Assembly (NCBI GenBank): GCA_903887375.1
Contig: CAISPN010000105.1
Span: 1 to 46,172, forward strand
Source: an uncultured cyanobacterium
GTDB taxonomy: Bacteria > Cyanobacteriota > Cyanobacteriia > Cyanobacteriales > Microcystaceae
Reading direction: 5' to 3'
Length of the DNA: 46,172 nt
Shown here: one piece after another, positions 19,894-29,917 of the stretch
How the letters are laid out: every line of letters begins with the position of its first letter
Numbering within the stretch: position 1 is the stretch's first letter
Program-made: the position numbers and the translations under genes
The notes under the pieces: generated by a model
Told to the model about the DNA's origin: nothing
What the model saw: the letters and a program-made list of their open reading frames with translations, nothing else
Database searches by the model: none

Positions 19894-20542
19894 AAGCTCC
19901 TTTGTTTGTTTTTTTGTGCGGTTCAATAGTTTTTCTATTTGGTAAACCGCTCGATACTCCTCACAGGTGTGCTTGATTTATCTGAAACTGACTGAGATTA
20001 AACAGATTTATCAACAGCAATCATTTTAGTTGAAGCAGGTCCTTTTGTGTAATGGGGTATTTTTCGCCAAAGGTTGACTTTTTCTGGTAAATAAGTTATT
20101 TTGTTGCTTTGATTATAGTTTTTACTTATTAAATTTAATATACTATTTAGTTGGTATTTTGTGTAGAACAATTGTTGAAGTAATTCTTTATATCCCTCTT
20201 GGGTTAAAAGTTAAGGCATTTTGTTTATCAGTTTTTTCGGATTTGTCTAAATCTTATCTCTCTCATTTTTTTGATAAGCTATCTTAATACTTTTTTAAGA
20301 AACTAGTACACAAAAACTAAGTATTTATTCTGATTTATTGTTTTTTTTTGCTTAAACTATAAAAATATCAAATATATTTATTCTCTATTGTTCGAAATAT
20401 CAAATATATATTGACTAATTTCTCAATATATGAATCTACTTAGATTAAAAAGTCGATACAAGCTATGGACTCATTGGGTTAAAATTGAAGCTGTACACTT
20501 GTAATAAAACTTAATACGACTTTTCCAAGGAATCAAACACTT
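19894..20542. other. AT-rich intergenic region upstream of sodB with a 15-bp direct repeat
   Basis: About 650 bp without any convincing gene on either strand, unusually long for this window. It is very AT-rich with long T tracts. The 15-mer AAATATCAAATATAT occurs at 20363-20377 and again at 20395-20409, 32 bp apart (about three helical turns), and TTGACT follows at 20411. This could be an operator and promoter region for sodB, but I cannot place a matching -10 box with confidence. Confidence 0.45.
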
Positions 20543-21142
20543 ATGTCATACGAACTTCCTACTCTTCCCTTTGGCTACGACGCACTAGCTCCCTATATTT
20601 CAAAAGAAACGCTAGAGTTCCACCATGACAAACATCACGCGGCTTATGTCAATAATTTCAATGCAGCGGTCAAAGACACAGAGCTCGACCAAAAGTCATT
20701 AGAAGAAGTAATCAAATTAGTTGCCAAAGATCCTGGTAAAGCAGGCATTTTTAATAACGCTGCCCAAGCTTGGAATCATACATTCTATTGGAATGGGATC
20801 AAGCCCAATGGTGGCGGCGCGCCAACTGGTGCTTTAGCGCAGAAAATTAATGCGGATTTTGGTAGCTTTGGCGCTTTTGTTGAAGAGTTTAAAAAAGCCG
20901 GTGCTACTCAATTTGGTAGTGGCTGGGCCTGGTTAGTTTTAGATCAAGGTACTCTCAAGGTTACTAAAACCGGTAATGCTGATAATCCCCTGACAGTTGG
21001 ACAAGTTCCTCTACTAACTATGGATGTTTGGGAGCATGCTTACTATCTCGATTATCAAAACAAAAGACCTTCCTATATCGACACCTTTGTTGAGAAATTA
21101 ATTAATTGGGATTTTGTGGCAGCTAATTTTGCAGCAGCCTAA
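20543..21142 (+). CDS. sodB: Iron superoxide dismutase
   Basis: A 199-aa Fe-type superoxide dismutase that turns superoxide into oxygen and hydrogen peroxide in the cytosol. Metal ligands are His27 (FHHDKHHAAY), the His in AQAWNHTFYW, and Asp and His in DVWEHAYYLDY. The AAQAWNHTFYW and GSGWAWL segments favour iron over manganese. No signal peptide is present. AAGGAA lies before the ATG, and the long AT-rich leader region upstream suggests regulated transcription. Confidence 0.96.
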   Translation: MSYELPTLPFGYDALAPYISKETLEFHHDKHHAAYVNNFNAAVKDTELDQKSLEEVIKLVAKDPGKAGIFNNAAQAWNHTFYWNGIKPNGGGAPTGALAQKINADFGSFGAFVEEFKKAGATQFGSGWAWLVLDQGTLKVTKTGNADNPLTVGQVPLLTMDVWEHAYYLDYQNKRPSYIDTFVEKLINWDFVAANFAAA

Positions 21143-21152
21143 TAATCTATCT

Positions 21153-21211
21153 AGCAAGTAGGTTGGAGCTTTTCTTTCTTCTCCTCCTCCTGCCTGCTTT
21201 CTTTCTTTCTA
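21153..21211 (+). terminator. Possible terminator / polypyrimidine tract after sodB
   Basis: GCAAGTAGG and CCTGCCTGC can pair with one mismatch and one wobble, extended by GGAG/CTCC inside. A T/C-rich tail (TTTCTTTCTTTC) follows. The stretch 21172-21211 is almost pure pyrimidine on the plus strand. It may terminate sodB before the phosphatase gene at 21218. Confidence 0.4.
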
Positions 21212-21217
21212 AATGCT

Positions 21218-21880
21218 ATGTTGACGAGACCTTCACTTCATAATCAAGTAGTCTTTTGTGACTTTGATGGAACCATCACGGCAGTTGAGACCTTCTCTGC
21301 TATGCTCAAACAATTTTCTCCAGCACTCTCTGCCAAGCTGATGCCCTTGATGTATAGTCGTCATCTCAATTTACGCGAAGGAGTAAGAAGGCTAGTAGAA
21401 TCAATTCCTTCTAGTAGTTATCCCGAAATTCTAGAATATGCAGCCACGCAGCCCATTCGTGAGGGATTACCAGAATTTTTAACTTATCTGCAAAAAGAGA
21501 ATATTCCTTTTGTTATAGTCTCAGGTGGTCTAAGGGGCATGATTGAAAAGGTACTCCAAGCCCATAATTTAATGGATTTAGTTACTGATATATATGCTAT
21601 GGAGGTAGAAACCGATGATCAATATCTCAAGGTCTATTCAGCTTTTGAAGAAGGTACAGAACTAGTAGCCAAAGCAGAAGTGATGCAGCAATTTGTGGCT
21701 CAAGAGACTATAGCAATAGGAGATTCAGTGACAGATATCAATATGTCTTTACGCGCAGATCTAGTCTTTGCCCGTGATAGATTGATCAATTATTTGGAAA
21801 TTGAAGAAAAATCTTACCTAATCTGGGATAACTTTTTTGATATTCTAGAGAATTTTAAACAGAAGGGTTCTGTTGTCTGA
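21218..21880 (+). CDS. MtnX-like HAD phosphatase
   Basis: A 220-aa haloacid dehalogenase-superfamily phosphatase. Motif I is FCDFDGTIT with the nucleophile Asp, motif II IVSGG, and motif IV IGDSVTDINMS. The pattern and size resemble MtnX (2-hydroxy-3-keto-5-methylthiopentenyl-1-phosphate phosphatase, methionine salvage) and related phosphoserine-phosphatase-like enzymes. No other methionine-salvage gene is in the window, so substrate assignment is tentative. Its 3' end overlaps the convergent DUF3593 gene by 26 bp. Confidence 0.75.
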   Translation: MLTRPSLHNQVVFCDFDGTITAVETFSAMLKQFSPALSAKLMPLMYSRHLNLREGVRRLVESIPSSSYPEILEYAATQPIREGLPEFLTYLQKENIPFVIVSGGLRGMIEKVLQAHNLMDLVTDIYAMEVETDDQYLKVYSAFEEGTELVAKAEVMQQFVAQETIAIGDSVTDINMSLRADLVFARDRLINYLEIEEKSYLIWDNFFDILENFKQKGSVV

Positions 21881-22160
21881 TTGCCTTGACAAAACCTAAA
21901 ACAACTAGAATATTAGAAAGAGTCAAAAACGATTCAGCAGATCCATGTAGCCAGTCGACATTGGCAAGAATTTGATGGTAATGATTCTGAGCATAGATTC
22001 CAGCAGGTATAGTAATCGCAACAAAAATTAATAGAACATAAAAGCCAATTAATGCGAGCCTAGGTGTCTGACCAGAGCGAGTCAGAAACCACAAAAAACC
22101 CAGGTAAGGCAAAAGAGAAAGTGCAAAGAGGTTATTTGAGGAAAATATATCTAAAGCCAT
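21855..22160 (-). CDS. DUF3593-type small membrane protein
   Basis: A 101-aa membrane protein with three likely helices: FALSLLPYLGFLWFL, LALIGFYVLLIFVAIT and a C-terminal LTLSNILVVLGFVKAI. The FALSLLPYLGFLWFLTRS segment matches my recollection of DUF3593, a family shared by cyanobacteria and plastids with no known function. The gene is convergent with, and overlaps, the MtnX-like gene by 26 bp. Confidence 0.7.
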   Translation of the reverse strand: MALDIFSSNNLFALSLLPYLGFLWFLTRSGQTPRLALIGFYVLLIFVAITIPAGIYAQNHYHQILANVDWLHGSAESFLTLSNILVVLGFVKAIRQQNPSV

Positions 22161-22228
22161 ATCTTGATTAATTTTGTTTGTTTTTTATTTAGAATAGCCC
22201 AAAAACCATTAGCTCATGACATAAAAGC

Positions 22229-22257
22229 TTGGCTAGACTGTTAGCTATCTATACAAT
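22229..22257 (+). promoter_or_regulatory. Predicted promoter of the 75-aa gene
   Basis: TTGGCT (22229-22234) and TACAAT (22252-22257) are separated by exactly 17 bp, giving a start near 22264 and a leader of about 18 nt before the ATG at 22282. It would serve the small gene and perhaps the DUF3386, GH57 and lipA genes after it. Confidence 0.6.
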
Positions 22258-22281
22258 GATAAATAGAGAGAGGTAAACTAT

Positions 22282-22509
22282 ATGGACGAGAGAGCAGTAT
22301 CGCAGAGTAAGGGCGAAAAAGAAAAAATATCCATTTACATCAACTCCGAATTATTAGAGCAGCTTCGGCATCTGACCAATGATCCTAGTAAGGTCATTGA
22401 AGTAGCTATCAAACAATGGCTCAAAGGGGAAAGAGATCAAGATGGCGAATTGTCTCGTAGCTTTGGACGCAACCCTGCTGTACCTCCTAGAGGGGAATGG
22501 AACGACTAA
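22282..22509 (+). CDS. Small protein with ribbon-helix-helix-like N-terminus
   Basis: A 75-aa hydrophilic protein. The segment EKISIYINSELLEQLRHL followed by a second helix (SKVIEVAIKQWLKGE) resembles a CopG/Arc-type ribbon-helix-helix DNA-binding fold. The C-terminal ~20 residues (SFGRNPAVPPRGEWND) look unstructured. AGAGAGG lies before the ATG, and a good promoter is upstream. No toxin gene is adjacent, so an antitoxin role is not supported; a small regulator is possible. I do not recognise a named family. Confidence 0.65.
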   Translation: MDERAVSQSKGEKEKISIYINSELLEQLRHLTNDPSKVIEVAIKQWLKGERDQDGELSRSFGRNPAVPPRGEWND

Positions 22510-22567
22510 AGCAGATCACCAAGAAGATGTATAGTCGAAGATATACTTCTTCTTCAATATTTTCACC

Positions 22568-23206
22568 ATGTCTACTTCCACCACTCAAGACGCGCAAAAA
22601 ATTTTTCAAGTTGCCTATGAAAACCGTTATACCTGGGATGAAAACTTTCCAGGTTACACAGCGGATCTTTTATTGCAAGATGATCAGACCAGCCATAAGA
22701 CCAATGTAGTTGTTACCAAGGATCTACAAACCAAGGTAGAGGGAGAAATGGCTGAATCTATCAATAAACATCTCTTGGATATAGTGACCCATCGCAGACG
22801 CTCTAACTTCTCACAAGCCCATGGCAAAAACAGCTTCAGCTTAGGAGAAAGTGATGATACTGGCGCTGTAGAAATTTTTGTTACTGGTGAGTCAATGGGC
22901 TCCCATTACAGAGTTAGAGGAAATATCATCAGCCAAGTTAGCCGTCAGATGGGTGGTTTATCCTTTACAATCGATACTGAGGAGATAGTACAAACAGAAG
23001 ATGGATATCTACCTATTAAGTATCAAGCTATCTTCCGTGATGCCGCCACAGGTAATCTTAAAGCTAAACGCCACCATATCGATAGCTACGAGAAATTAGG
23101 AAAATACTATATACCCTCACGTCAAGAAATTACCACCTTTGAAGATCAAGGTGAAGCTCGCGAGGTTATCTTTCAATTTAGTAATATCACTTTGCTTTCA
23201 ACCTAA
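22568..23206 (+). CDS. DUF3386 protein
   Basis: A 212-aa soluble protein matching the cyanobacterial DUF3386 family (AYENRYTWDENFPGYTAD near the N-terminus, then a long beta-rich region ending in VIFQFSNITLL). Its function is unknown. Related sequences occur across cyanobacteria. It starts at the ATG at 22568, 58 bp after the small RHH-like gene, and lies 11 bp upstream of the GH57-like gene, suggesting a shared transcript. Confidence 0.8.
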   Translation: MSTSTTQDAQKIFQVAYENRYTWDENFPGYTADLLLQDDQTSHKTNVVVTKDLQTKVEGEMAESINKHLLDIVTHRRRSNFSQAHGKNSFSLGESDDTGAVEIFVTGESMGSHYRVRGNIISQVSRQMGGLSFTIDTEEIVQTEDGYLPIKYQAIFRDAATGNLKAKRHHIDSYEKLGKYYIPSRQEITTFEDQGEAREVIFQFSNITLLST

Positions 23207-23217
23207 TAATAAAAAAA

Positions 23218-24660
23218 ATGAATCTTCAGAGTATTGTAAAGGTACTGCCGAATATCTGTGGCGATGAGCAGACGATTGATACGACAATGCACCAGCAGGA
23301 TAAACCTTGCGTTTCCAACTTGAGCTTAGAGAAAATACAGTCCGGTTTTGCTTGCGCCCTACATATGCACCAGCCTACCATTCCATCTGAATCAGGGGAT
23401 GGACTAATCAGTAACCTACAGTTTATGTTTGAGAATCCTCACGATGGAGACAATCACAATGCTGGGGTTTTTGCTTGGTGTTATGGACGTATGGGTGAAT
23501 TTATCCCTCAATTGGTTGACTCTGGCCTTAACCCAAGGATCATGCTAGATTACTCGGGTAATTTACTTTGGGGACTGAGGCAAATGGGTAGGCAAGATAT
23601 TCTAGACAAGCTCAAAAATATCACCACCAATGCCCAATATTTTCCCCATGTGGAATGGCTAGGGACAATGTGGAGCCATGCTGTAGTTCCCTCTACTCCT
23701 ATACCTGATATCAAACTTCACATCAGGGCTTGGCAAGAGCAATTTGCCTCAATTTTTGGACTAGAAGCACTTTCGCGAGTTAGGGGCTTTTCTCCACCAG
23801 AGATGCATCTACCCAATCATCCCGATACATTGTATGAATTTATTAAAGCTCTTAAAGAATGTGGCTACCGCTGGCTATTGGTTCAAGAACATACTGTAGA
23901 AAGACTTGATGGTTCTGGTTTACAAGAGAAAGACAAGTATTTACCTAATTGCCTAAGAGCGTACAACAGTCAAGGTGAGCAGATCTCTATTACGGTGCTA
24001 ATCAAAACTCAAGGCTCTGATACTAAACTAGTTGCCCAAAATCAGCCCTATCACCAAGCCAAAGGAATCAGTAGACAGAAAATAGGACTTCTTGATGTGC
24101 CATCTCTTGTCTCTCAAATTGCCGATGGGGAAAATGGTGGTGTGATGATGAACGAATATCCACGTGATTTTTTGCCACTTTGGGAACAAATCAAGGGTAA
24201 TGGAATAGAAAAAAGTGGTGTAGTAGGTATTAATGGTAGTGAATATCTAGAGCTTTTGAACCAAGCCCAAGTAGATCAACAAGAGTATCCAATCTGTCAA
24301 GCTGCAGGGCAGCATAAGATCTGGCAGCGAATTTCACCAGAGCAATCTAATAGAGAATCGGTTGAATCGGTTATCACTCAACTGCAGCAAAGTGAACCCA
24401 GTTTCCATGTAGATGGCGCATCTTGGACCAATAACCTAAGTTGGGTAAAGGGCTATGAAAATGTGCTAGGTCCAATGAATCACTTGAGCGCCCTTTTTCA
24501 TAGTAAATTTGACAATGTAGATACCAAAGATCCGCAATATCAACAGGCCTTACTTTATAACCTTCTATTGCAGACCAGTTGTTTTCGCTACTGGGGTCAG
24601 GGAACCTGGACAGACTATGCAAAAGAAATATATCAAAGAGGTATCTCTTTGGTTAGTTAA
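23218..24660 (+). CDS. Glycoside hydrolase family 57-like protein
   Basis: A 480-aa protein resembling GH57 (beta/alpha)7-barrel enzymes. It opens the barrel with CALHMHQPTIP (the conserved first strand HxHQP). FSPPEMHLPNHPDT resembles the region holding the catalytic Glu of GH57, and DGASWTNNLSWVKGYE forms a later conserved segment. GH57 enzymes act on alpha-glucans (amylases, branching enzymes, 4-alpha-glucanotransferases). This variant is shorter than typical members, so the activity is unknown. No signal peptide is seen. It is in line with DUF3386 upstream and lipA 15 bp downstream. The first ~35 residues are poorly conserved-looking, so the start could be at the Met at residue 24. Confidence 0.72.
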   Translation: MNLQSIVKVLPNICGDEQTIDTTMHQQDKPCVSNLSLEKIQSGFACALHMHQPTIPSESGDGLISNLQFMFENPHDGDNHNAGVFAWCYGRMGEFIPQLVDSGLNPRIMLDYSGNLLWGLRQMGRQDILDKLKNITTNAQYFPHVEWLGTMWSHAVVPSTPIPDIKLHIRAWQEQFASIFGLEALSRVRGFSPPEMHLPNHPDTLYEFIKALKECGYRWLLVQEHTVERLDGSGLQEKDKYLPNCLRAYNSQGEQISITVLIKTQGSDTKLVAQNQPYHQAKGISRQKIGLLDVPSLVSQIADGENGGVMMNEYPRDFLPLWEQIKGNGIEKSGVVGINGSEYLELLNQAQVDQQEYPICQAAGQHKIWQRISPEQSNRESVESVITQLQQSEPSFHVDGASWTNNLSWVKGYENVLGPMNHLSALFHSKFDNVDTKDPQYQQALLYNLLLQTSCFRYWGQGTWTDYAKEIYQRGISLVS

Positions 24661-24675
24661 ATAGCAACTAAAACA

Positions 24676-25575
24676 ATGAACATAAAACCTGATTGGCTGA
24701 GAGTCAAAGCACCTCAGTGGCAAAAAGTAGGAGCAGTTAAGGAAATACTTCGCGATCTCCAATTAAATACAGTCTGTGAGGAAGCATCTTGTCCTAACAT
24801 TGGGGAATGTTTTCAAGCTCGTACTGCCACTTTTTTGATTATGGGGCCTGCTTGCACCAGAGCTTGCCCTTACTGCGATATTGATTTTGAGAAAAAACCA
24901 CAACCTCTAGATCCTAGTGAACCATTAAGATTGGCTGAGGCAGTTGTAAGAATGAATTTGCAACATGTGGTGATTACTTCGGTCAATCGCGATGACCTCC
25001 CTGATGGAGGCGCCAGTCAGTTTGTCAGATGTATCGAAGTTGTGCGAGAAATGAGCCCCAATACCACTATTGAAGTACTAATTCCAGATCTTCTTGGTGA
25101 CTGGTCTGCCCTCAATACCATTTTGCAAGCTGCCCCTGAAGTGCTCAATCACAACAGCGAAACTGTTCCTAGGCTTTATCGTAGAGTACGTCCCCAGGGA
25201 GATTATCAAAGATCACTAGAACTATTAAAAAGAACCAAAGATATTTCTCCTTGGCTCTATAGCAAATCTGGAATCATGGTAGGCCTAGGAGAGACTATAG
25301 AAGAAGTCAAAATGGTTCTAGAAGATCTACGTAAAGTTGATTGTGATATTGTGACTATAGGTCAATACCTCCAGCCTACAGCTAAACATCTTAAGGTAGA
25401 AGAATTTATCACTCCTGGCCAGTTTGATTACTGGCGCTCATATGGCGAATCACTGGGGTTTTTGCAGGTTGTTTCTGCGCCTTTAACTCGCAGCTCTTAC
25501 CATGCTGAACAGGTCAAGCATTTGATGCAAAAATATCCCAGAAACAAGCCCCATCAAGCAACTGAACTCATGTAA
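24676..25575 (+). CDS. lipA: Lipoyl synthase
   Basis: A 299-aa radical SAM enzyme that inserts two sulfur atoms into octanoyl groups on 2-oxoacid dehydrogenase E2 subunits and GcvH. It has both iron-sulfur cluster motifs: the auxiliary cluster [12 protein letters not shown] and the SAM cluster [10 protein letters not shown]. The conserved C-terminal RSSYHAE (with its Ser ligand to the auxiliary cluster) is present. Full length. It lies 15 bp after the GH57-like gene, and its end overlaps the convergent sqdX by 22 bp. Cyanobacteria often have two lipA copies; I see one here. Confidence 0.95.
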   Translation: MNIKPDWLRVKAPQWQKVGAVKEILRDLQLNTVCEEASCPNIGECFQARTATFLIMGPACTRACPYCDIDFEKKPQPLDPSEPLRLAEAVVRMNLQHVVITSVNRDDLPDGGASQFVRCIEVVREMSPNTTIEVLIPDLLGDWSALNTILQAAPEVLNHNSETVPRLYRRVRPQGDYQRSLELLKRTKDISPWLYSKSGIMVGLGETIEEVKMVLEDLRKVDCDIVTIGQYLQPTAKHLKVEEFITPGQFDYWRSYGESLGFLQVVSAPLTRSSYHAEQVKHLMQKYPRNKPHQATELM

Positions 25576-26690
25576 TCAGTATTAATCACAGATTGATAGT
25601 AAGATTTTAGTTGAATAGTAGCCGCAGCCCAGCTCCATCTTTGCGCCTCTTCTCTAGCTTGGATTTTTAGCTGTTCCCTTTGACTTTCGCTTAAATTTAA
25701 AATTTTTTGACAGGCAGCTATGGCCGAGAGAGAATTATTGGGGCTAAAGAGATAGCCATTGACTCCATCAGTAACTATATCGGGAATACCGCCTGAATCT
25801 ACTGCGACTACAGGACAGCCTGCCGCCATTGCCTCTAGTAACACCAGTCCCAGGGTTTCACTTTGCGAGGGAAAGACAAAAGCATCGGCGCAGGCATAGG
25901 CTGAGGCTAACTCTAACCCTTCAAGATAACCAGCAAAATAAGTTCTAGTGCCTGCAAAATATTCCTCAAGATTAGCCCTATGTGGTCCATTGCCAACAAT
26001 GGCTAAATTGGCATTAGGAATAGCTTCTAAAATAGGCTTAATATCTTCAATTTGCTTTTCTGCCGATACCCTGCCTACATAAATCAAAAGAGGATTATCA
26101 GGATCTCCTTGGGATAGACGCTCTCGCAAAGCTCTATTTTTTAGATGCGGCTGAAACATTTCGGTATCTACTCCCTTTTGCCAGAGATCGACATTTTCAA
26201 TGCCATGCGTACTAAGTTCTTTGACCATAGCTGTTGAAGTACAGAGATTCAGTTGAGCTTGATTATGAGCTAGTTTAAGCAATTCCCACAAGAGTCCCTC
26301 TAGAGCACCTATTCCATAATGTTGCAAGTATTGAGGAAGATGAGTATGGTAAGAGGCAACCAAAGGTATATTGAGAGCCTTGGCATAGTATATACCACCT
26401 AAACCTAAAACTGCTGGATTGATCACATGAATCAAATCTGGTTGAAATTTTTCTAAATGTCTGCGCAATGTAGGCCTAGGTACTGCCAGCTTGAGTTCTG
26501 GATAGAGAGGAAGGGGCAAAGCTGAGACACCCTGAATTTTTGCACCTTTGTACTCTTTGATTCCTCCCTCTGGACAAAAGAGAAGAACTTCGTCTCCATT
26601 TCTTTGTAAATGTTCTACTGTATGGCGAAGACGGGTGACAATCCCATCAATTTTGGGTAGAAAGGTTTCGGTGAAGATGGCAACTCGCAT
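25554..26690 (-). CDS. sqdX: Sulfoquinovosyltransferase SqdX (SQDG synthase)
   Basis: A 378-aa GT-B fold glycosyltransferase (GT4 family) that transfers sulfoquinovose from UDP-sulfoquinovose to diacylglycerol, making the thylakoid lipid SQDG. Landmarks are [13 protein letters not shown] at the N-terminus, [10 protein letters not shown], the UDP-sugar-binding [12 protein letters not shown], and the E-x7-E-type motif [21 protein letters not shown] (within the C-terminal domain). Its location next to sqdB makes the assignment firm. Its start is 70 bp downstream of the sqdB stop, and an intrinsic terminator lies in the gap. Confidence 0.93.
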   Translation of the reverse strand: MRVAIFTETFLPKIDGIVTRLRHTVEHLQRNGDEVLLFCPEGGIKEYKGAKIQGVSALPLPLYPELKLAVPRPTLRRHLEKFQPDLIHVINPAVLGLGGIYYAKALNIPLVASYHTHLPQYLQHYGIGALEGLLWELLKLAHNQAQLNLCTSTAMVKELSTHGIENVDLWQKGVDTEMFQPHLKNRALRERLSQGDPDNPLLIYVGRVSAEKQIEDIKPILEAIPNANLAIVGNGPHRANLEEYFAGTRTYFAGYLEGLELASAYACADAFVFPSQSETLGLVLLEAMAAGCPVVAVDSGGIPDIVTDGVNGYLFSPNNSLSAIAACQKILNLSESQREQLKIQAREEAQRWSWAAATIQLKSYYQSVINTDYMSSVA

Positions 26691-26716
26691 GCGGATTTTC
26701 TAAAAAGTATCATTCA

Positions 26717-26752
26717 ACAAAAAAACAGATGGAAGTATCTGACCATCTGTTT
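26717..26752 (-). terminator. Intrinsic terminator between sqdB and sqdX
   Basis: On the minus strand a 10-bp stem (AAACAGATGG with CCATCTGTTT) with a 10-nt loop is followed by a run of T residues. It lies just after the sqdB stop and before the sqdX start, so sqdX expression must rely on read-through or its own promoter. Confidence 0.8.
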
Positions 26753-26759
26753 TACTTTT

Positions 26760-27953
<1,194 letters not shown>

Positions 27954-27981
27954 TTATCATGTCCTGATACTTATTAGACCA

Positions 27982-28377
27982 TCATTTTGCTGTTCTTGCC
28001 AGAGAGATTGTAACGGTCAAAGTTAACCAGCCAACTATTAAAGCTAACCCACCTAAAGGGGTTATAATTCCTAAAAGCCTGATTTGGCTTAAACTTAAGA
28101 GATAAAGACTACCTGAGAACAAAATTATACCTACAAAAATAATATACCCAGCAATCAATAGACCTTTAGTCGGTATGTTAGGTTTTTCCAACAATAGCCC
28201 AATTAAAATCAGGGCAAAAGCATGGTACATCTGATATCTCAGCGCCGTTTCCCAGATACTAAAAGATTCTACAGTAAGCATACTTTTAAGGGCATGAGAA
28301 GCAAAAGCTCCGCCCATAACTGATGTAGCTGCAAGAATGCAGCCTAGGCTCAAAAATATTTTTTCCACCAATGCCAT
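27982..28377 (-). CDS. DUF423 family membrane protein
   Basis: A 131-aa inner-membrane protein with four hydrophobic segments. The segment GGAFASHALKSML followed by ALRYQMYHAFALILIGLLL is typical of DUF423 (YgdD-like) proteins, whose function is unknown. The start codon lies about 38 bp from the chosen ribF start on the other strand, and GAAGAGG lies directly before the ATG. Confidence 0.85.
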   Translation of the reverse strand: MALVEKIFLSLGCILAATSVMGGAFASHALKSMLTVESFSIWETALRYQMYHAFALILIGLLLEKPNIPTKGLLIAGYIIFVGIILFSGSLYLLSLSQIRLLGIITPLGGLALIVGWLTLTVTISLARTAK

Positions 28378-28415
28378 CCTCTTCTAGGGTTACCCAAAGG
28401 TTATTATGGCTATTA

Positions 28416-29345
28416 ATGACTTTATTAACAAGTGTGCAGTACTCAACTGACCAAATAATAAAACCGACAGCAATCGCCCTTGGTAACTTTGATGGAATAC
28501 ATTTGGGACATCGGGATGTTTTAAATCCTATACTCAATTATCCAGACTGTTGTCCAACGGTAGTAACTTTTGAGCCACATCCAAGGGAGTTTTTTACTGG
28601 TCAGAAACAGAAGCTCTTGACACCAACGGCTGAAAAGATTTCCCAGTTTAAAGAATTAGGCGTAATCCAAGTAATTCCCCTGCCCTTTGATGCCGAGCTC
28701 GCTTGCTTAAGCGCAGAAGAATTTATTACAAAGATTTTAGCTGGAGATTTTCAATCACGTTGTATCAGCGTGGGACAGGACTTTTGTTTTGGCTATCAAA
28801 GACAAGGCACGATCCAATATCTCCAAGCAATAGGCCCAAAGTTGGGCATAGAAATCTTAGTTAGCAAATTGAGAAAACAGACTGAAAAAATCAGCAGCTC
28901 ACAGATTCGCCACTATTTAGCTCAAGGAGAGATCAAACTGGCCAACCAGTTGTTAGGTAGAAGTTATAGCCTTACTGGTAGGGTAATCAAGGGAAAGCAG
29001 ATAGGTAGAACTTTGGGCTTTCCCACAGCTAATCTAGAAATTTCTCCAGATAAACTACTACCACGCTATGGGGTTTATTTAGTTAAGCTGCAATTTGGCA
29101 ATAATCAATGCTATGGGGTAATGAATATTGGAACCAAACCAACTTTAGAAGGTAAGATAGAAAGCGTTGAAGTACATATATTTGACTGGTATGAAGAGAT
29201 CTATGGTCAGAATTTAAAAGTTAACTTGGAGGATTTCTTGCGCCCAGAAATGCGCTTTGATTCCTTAGAACAACTCAAGGCTCAAATTGCCCAAGATGTC
29301 CAGATTGCCAGAAAATTAATAAAAACATCGACCATTCAATTATAG
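28416..29345 (+). CDS. ribF: Bifunctional riboflavin kinase / FAD synthetase
   Basis: About 309 aa. The N-terminal domain is an FMN adenylyltransferase with IALGNFDGIHLGHRDVL (nucleotidyltransferase HxGH motif) and ISSSQIRHYL. The C-terminal domain is flavokinase with GRTLGFPTANLE and NIGTKPT. Together they make FMN and FAD. The frame is open upstream to 28371, which would overlap the divergent DUF423 gene. Homologues start shortly before KPTAIALGNFDG, so the ATG at 28416 or the GTG at 28434 is likelier. The cytochrome c gene starts 3 bp after the ribF stop, indicating one transcript. Confidence 0.92.
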   Translation: MTLLTSVQYSTDQIIKPTAIALGNFDGIHLGHRDVLNPILNYPDCCPTVVTFEPHPREFFTGQKQKLLTPTAEKISQFKELGVIQVIPLPFDAELACLSAEEFITKILAGDFQSRCISVGQDFCFGYQRQGTIQYLQAIGPKLGIEILVSKLRKQTEKISSSQIRHYLAQGEIKLANQLLGRSYSLTGRVIKGKQIGRTLGFPTANLEISPDKLLPRYGVYLVKLQFGNNQCYGVMNIGTKPTLEGKIESVEVHIFDWYEEIYGQNLKVNLEDFLRPEMRFDSLEQLKAQIAQDVQIARKLIKTSTIQL

Positions 29346-29348
29346 ACC

Positions 29349-29831
29349 ATGTTAAGTAGTAAGAAAAAGACAAACATTCTAGCGATCTTAGCAATACTTC
29401 TCTCCTGTTTAGTAACAGGTTGGCAGATCTCTGCTTGGTCTCTAGAGCCGATTCCTGAGCGTTTTGCAACTGGCAGAGAAACCTATCTAGAATATTGTGC
29501 AACCTGCCATATTGCCATTCCTCCTGAAGTAATGCCTACAGATACATGGCGCAAGATCCTAGAAAAACCACAGAACCACTACGGAACCTCTGTCAATTTA
29601 GTCAGCCTGACACAGATCTTGATTTGGAATTACATGAGGTCCTATTCTCGTCCCCTCAATCAAGATGAACAAACACCTCAACATTTAGACCAATCTCGTT
29701 ATTTTAAAGCGCTTCATCCTGCAGTACCTATGCCTGAGCCTCTGACTCTTAAAACCTGTATTGCCTGTCATCCTAGCGCCAACAGTTTTGATTTTCGTAC
29801 TCTTAGTAAGCAGTGGGAAAGCGGTTCCTGA
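29349..29831 (+). CDS. Diheme cytochrome c
   Basis: A 160-aa exported c-type cytochrome. A hydrophobic N-terminal segment (ILAILAILLSCLVTGW) acts as signal or anchor. Two heme attachment motifs follow: CATCH near residue 50 and CIACH near residue 138. The layout agrees with the dihaem cytochrome c (DHC) family. The redox partner is unknown; periplasmic or lumenal location is expected. It is translationally close to ribF (3 bp gap) and 86 bp upstream of secA. Confidence 0.82.
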   Translation: MLSSKKKTNILAILAILLSCLVTGWQISAWSLEPIPERFATGRETYLEYCATCHIAIPPEVMPTDTWRKILEKPQNHYGTSVNLVSLTQILIWNYMRSYSRPLNQDEQTPQHLDQSRYFKALHPAVPMPEPLTLKTCIACHPSANSFDFRTLSKQWESGS

Positions 29832-29917
29832 TTCTGGGCTCTAAAAATGTTAGAATTGTTGTTCACTATAACTAAATTAAAGATAAATATTAGCTCCACA
29901 AAGCTGTAGAAGAAAAT

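Noticed and set aside
20411-20440. TTGACT upstream of sodB as a complete promoter
   Set aside because: No acceptable -10 box lies 16-18 bp downstream, so only the region, not a promoter, is reported.
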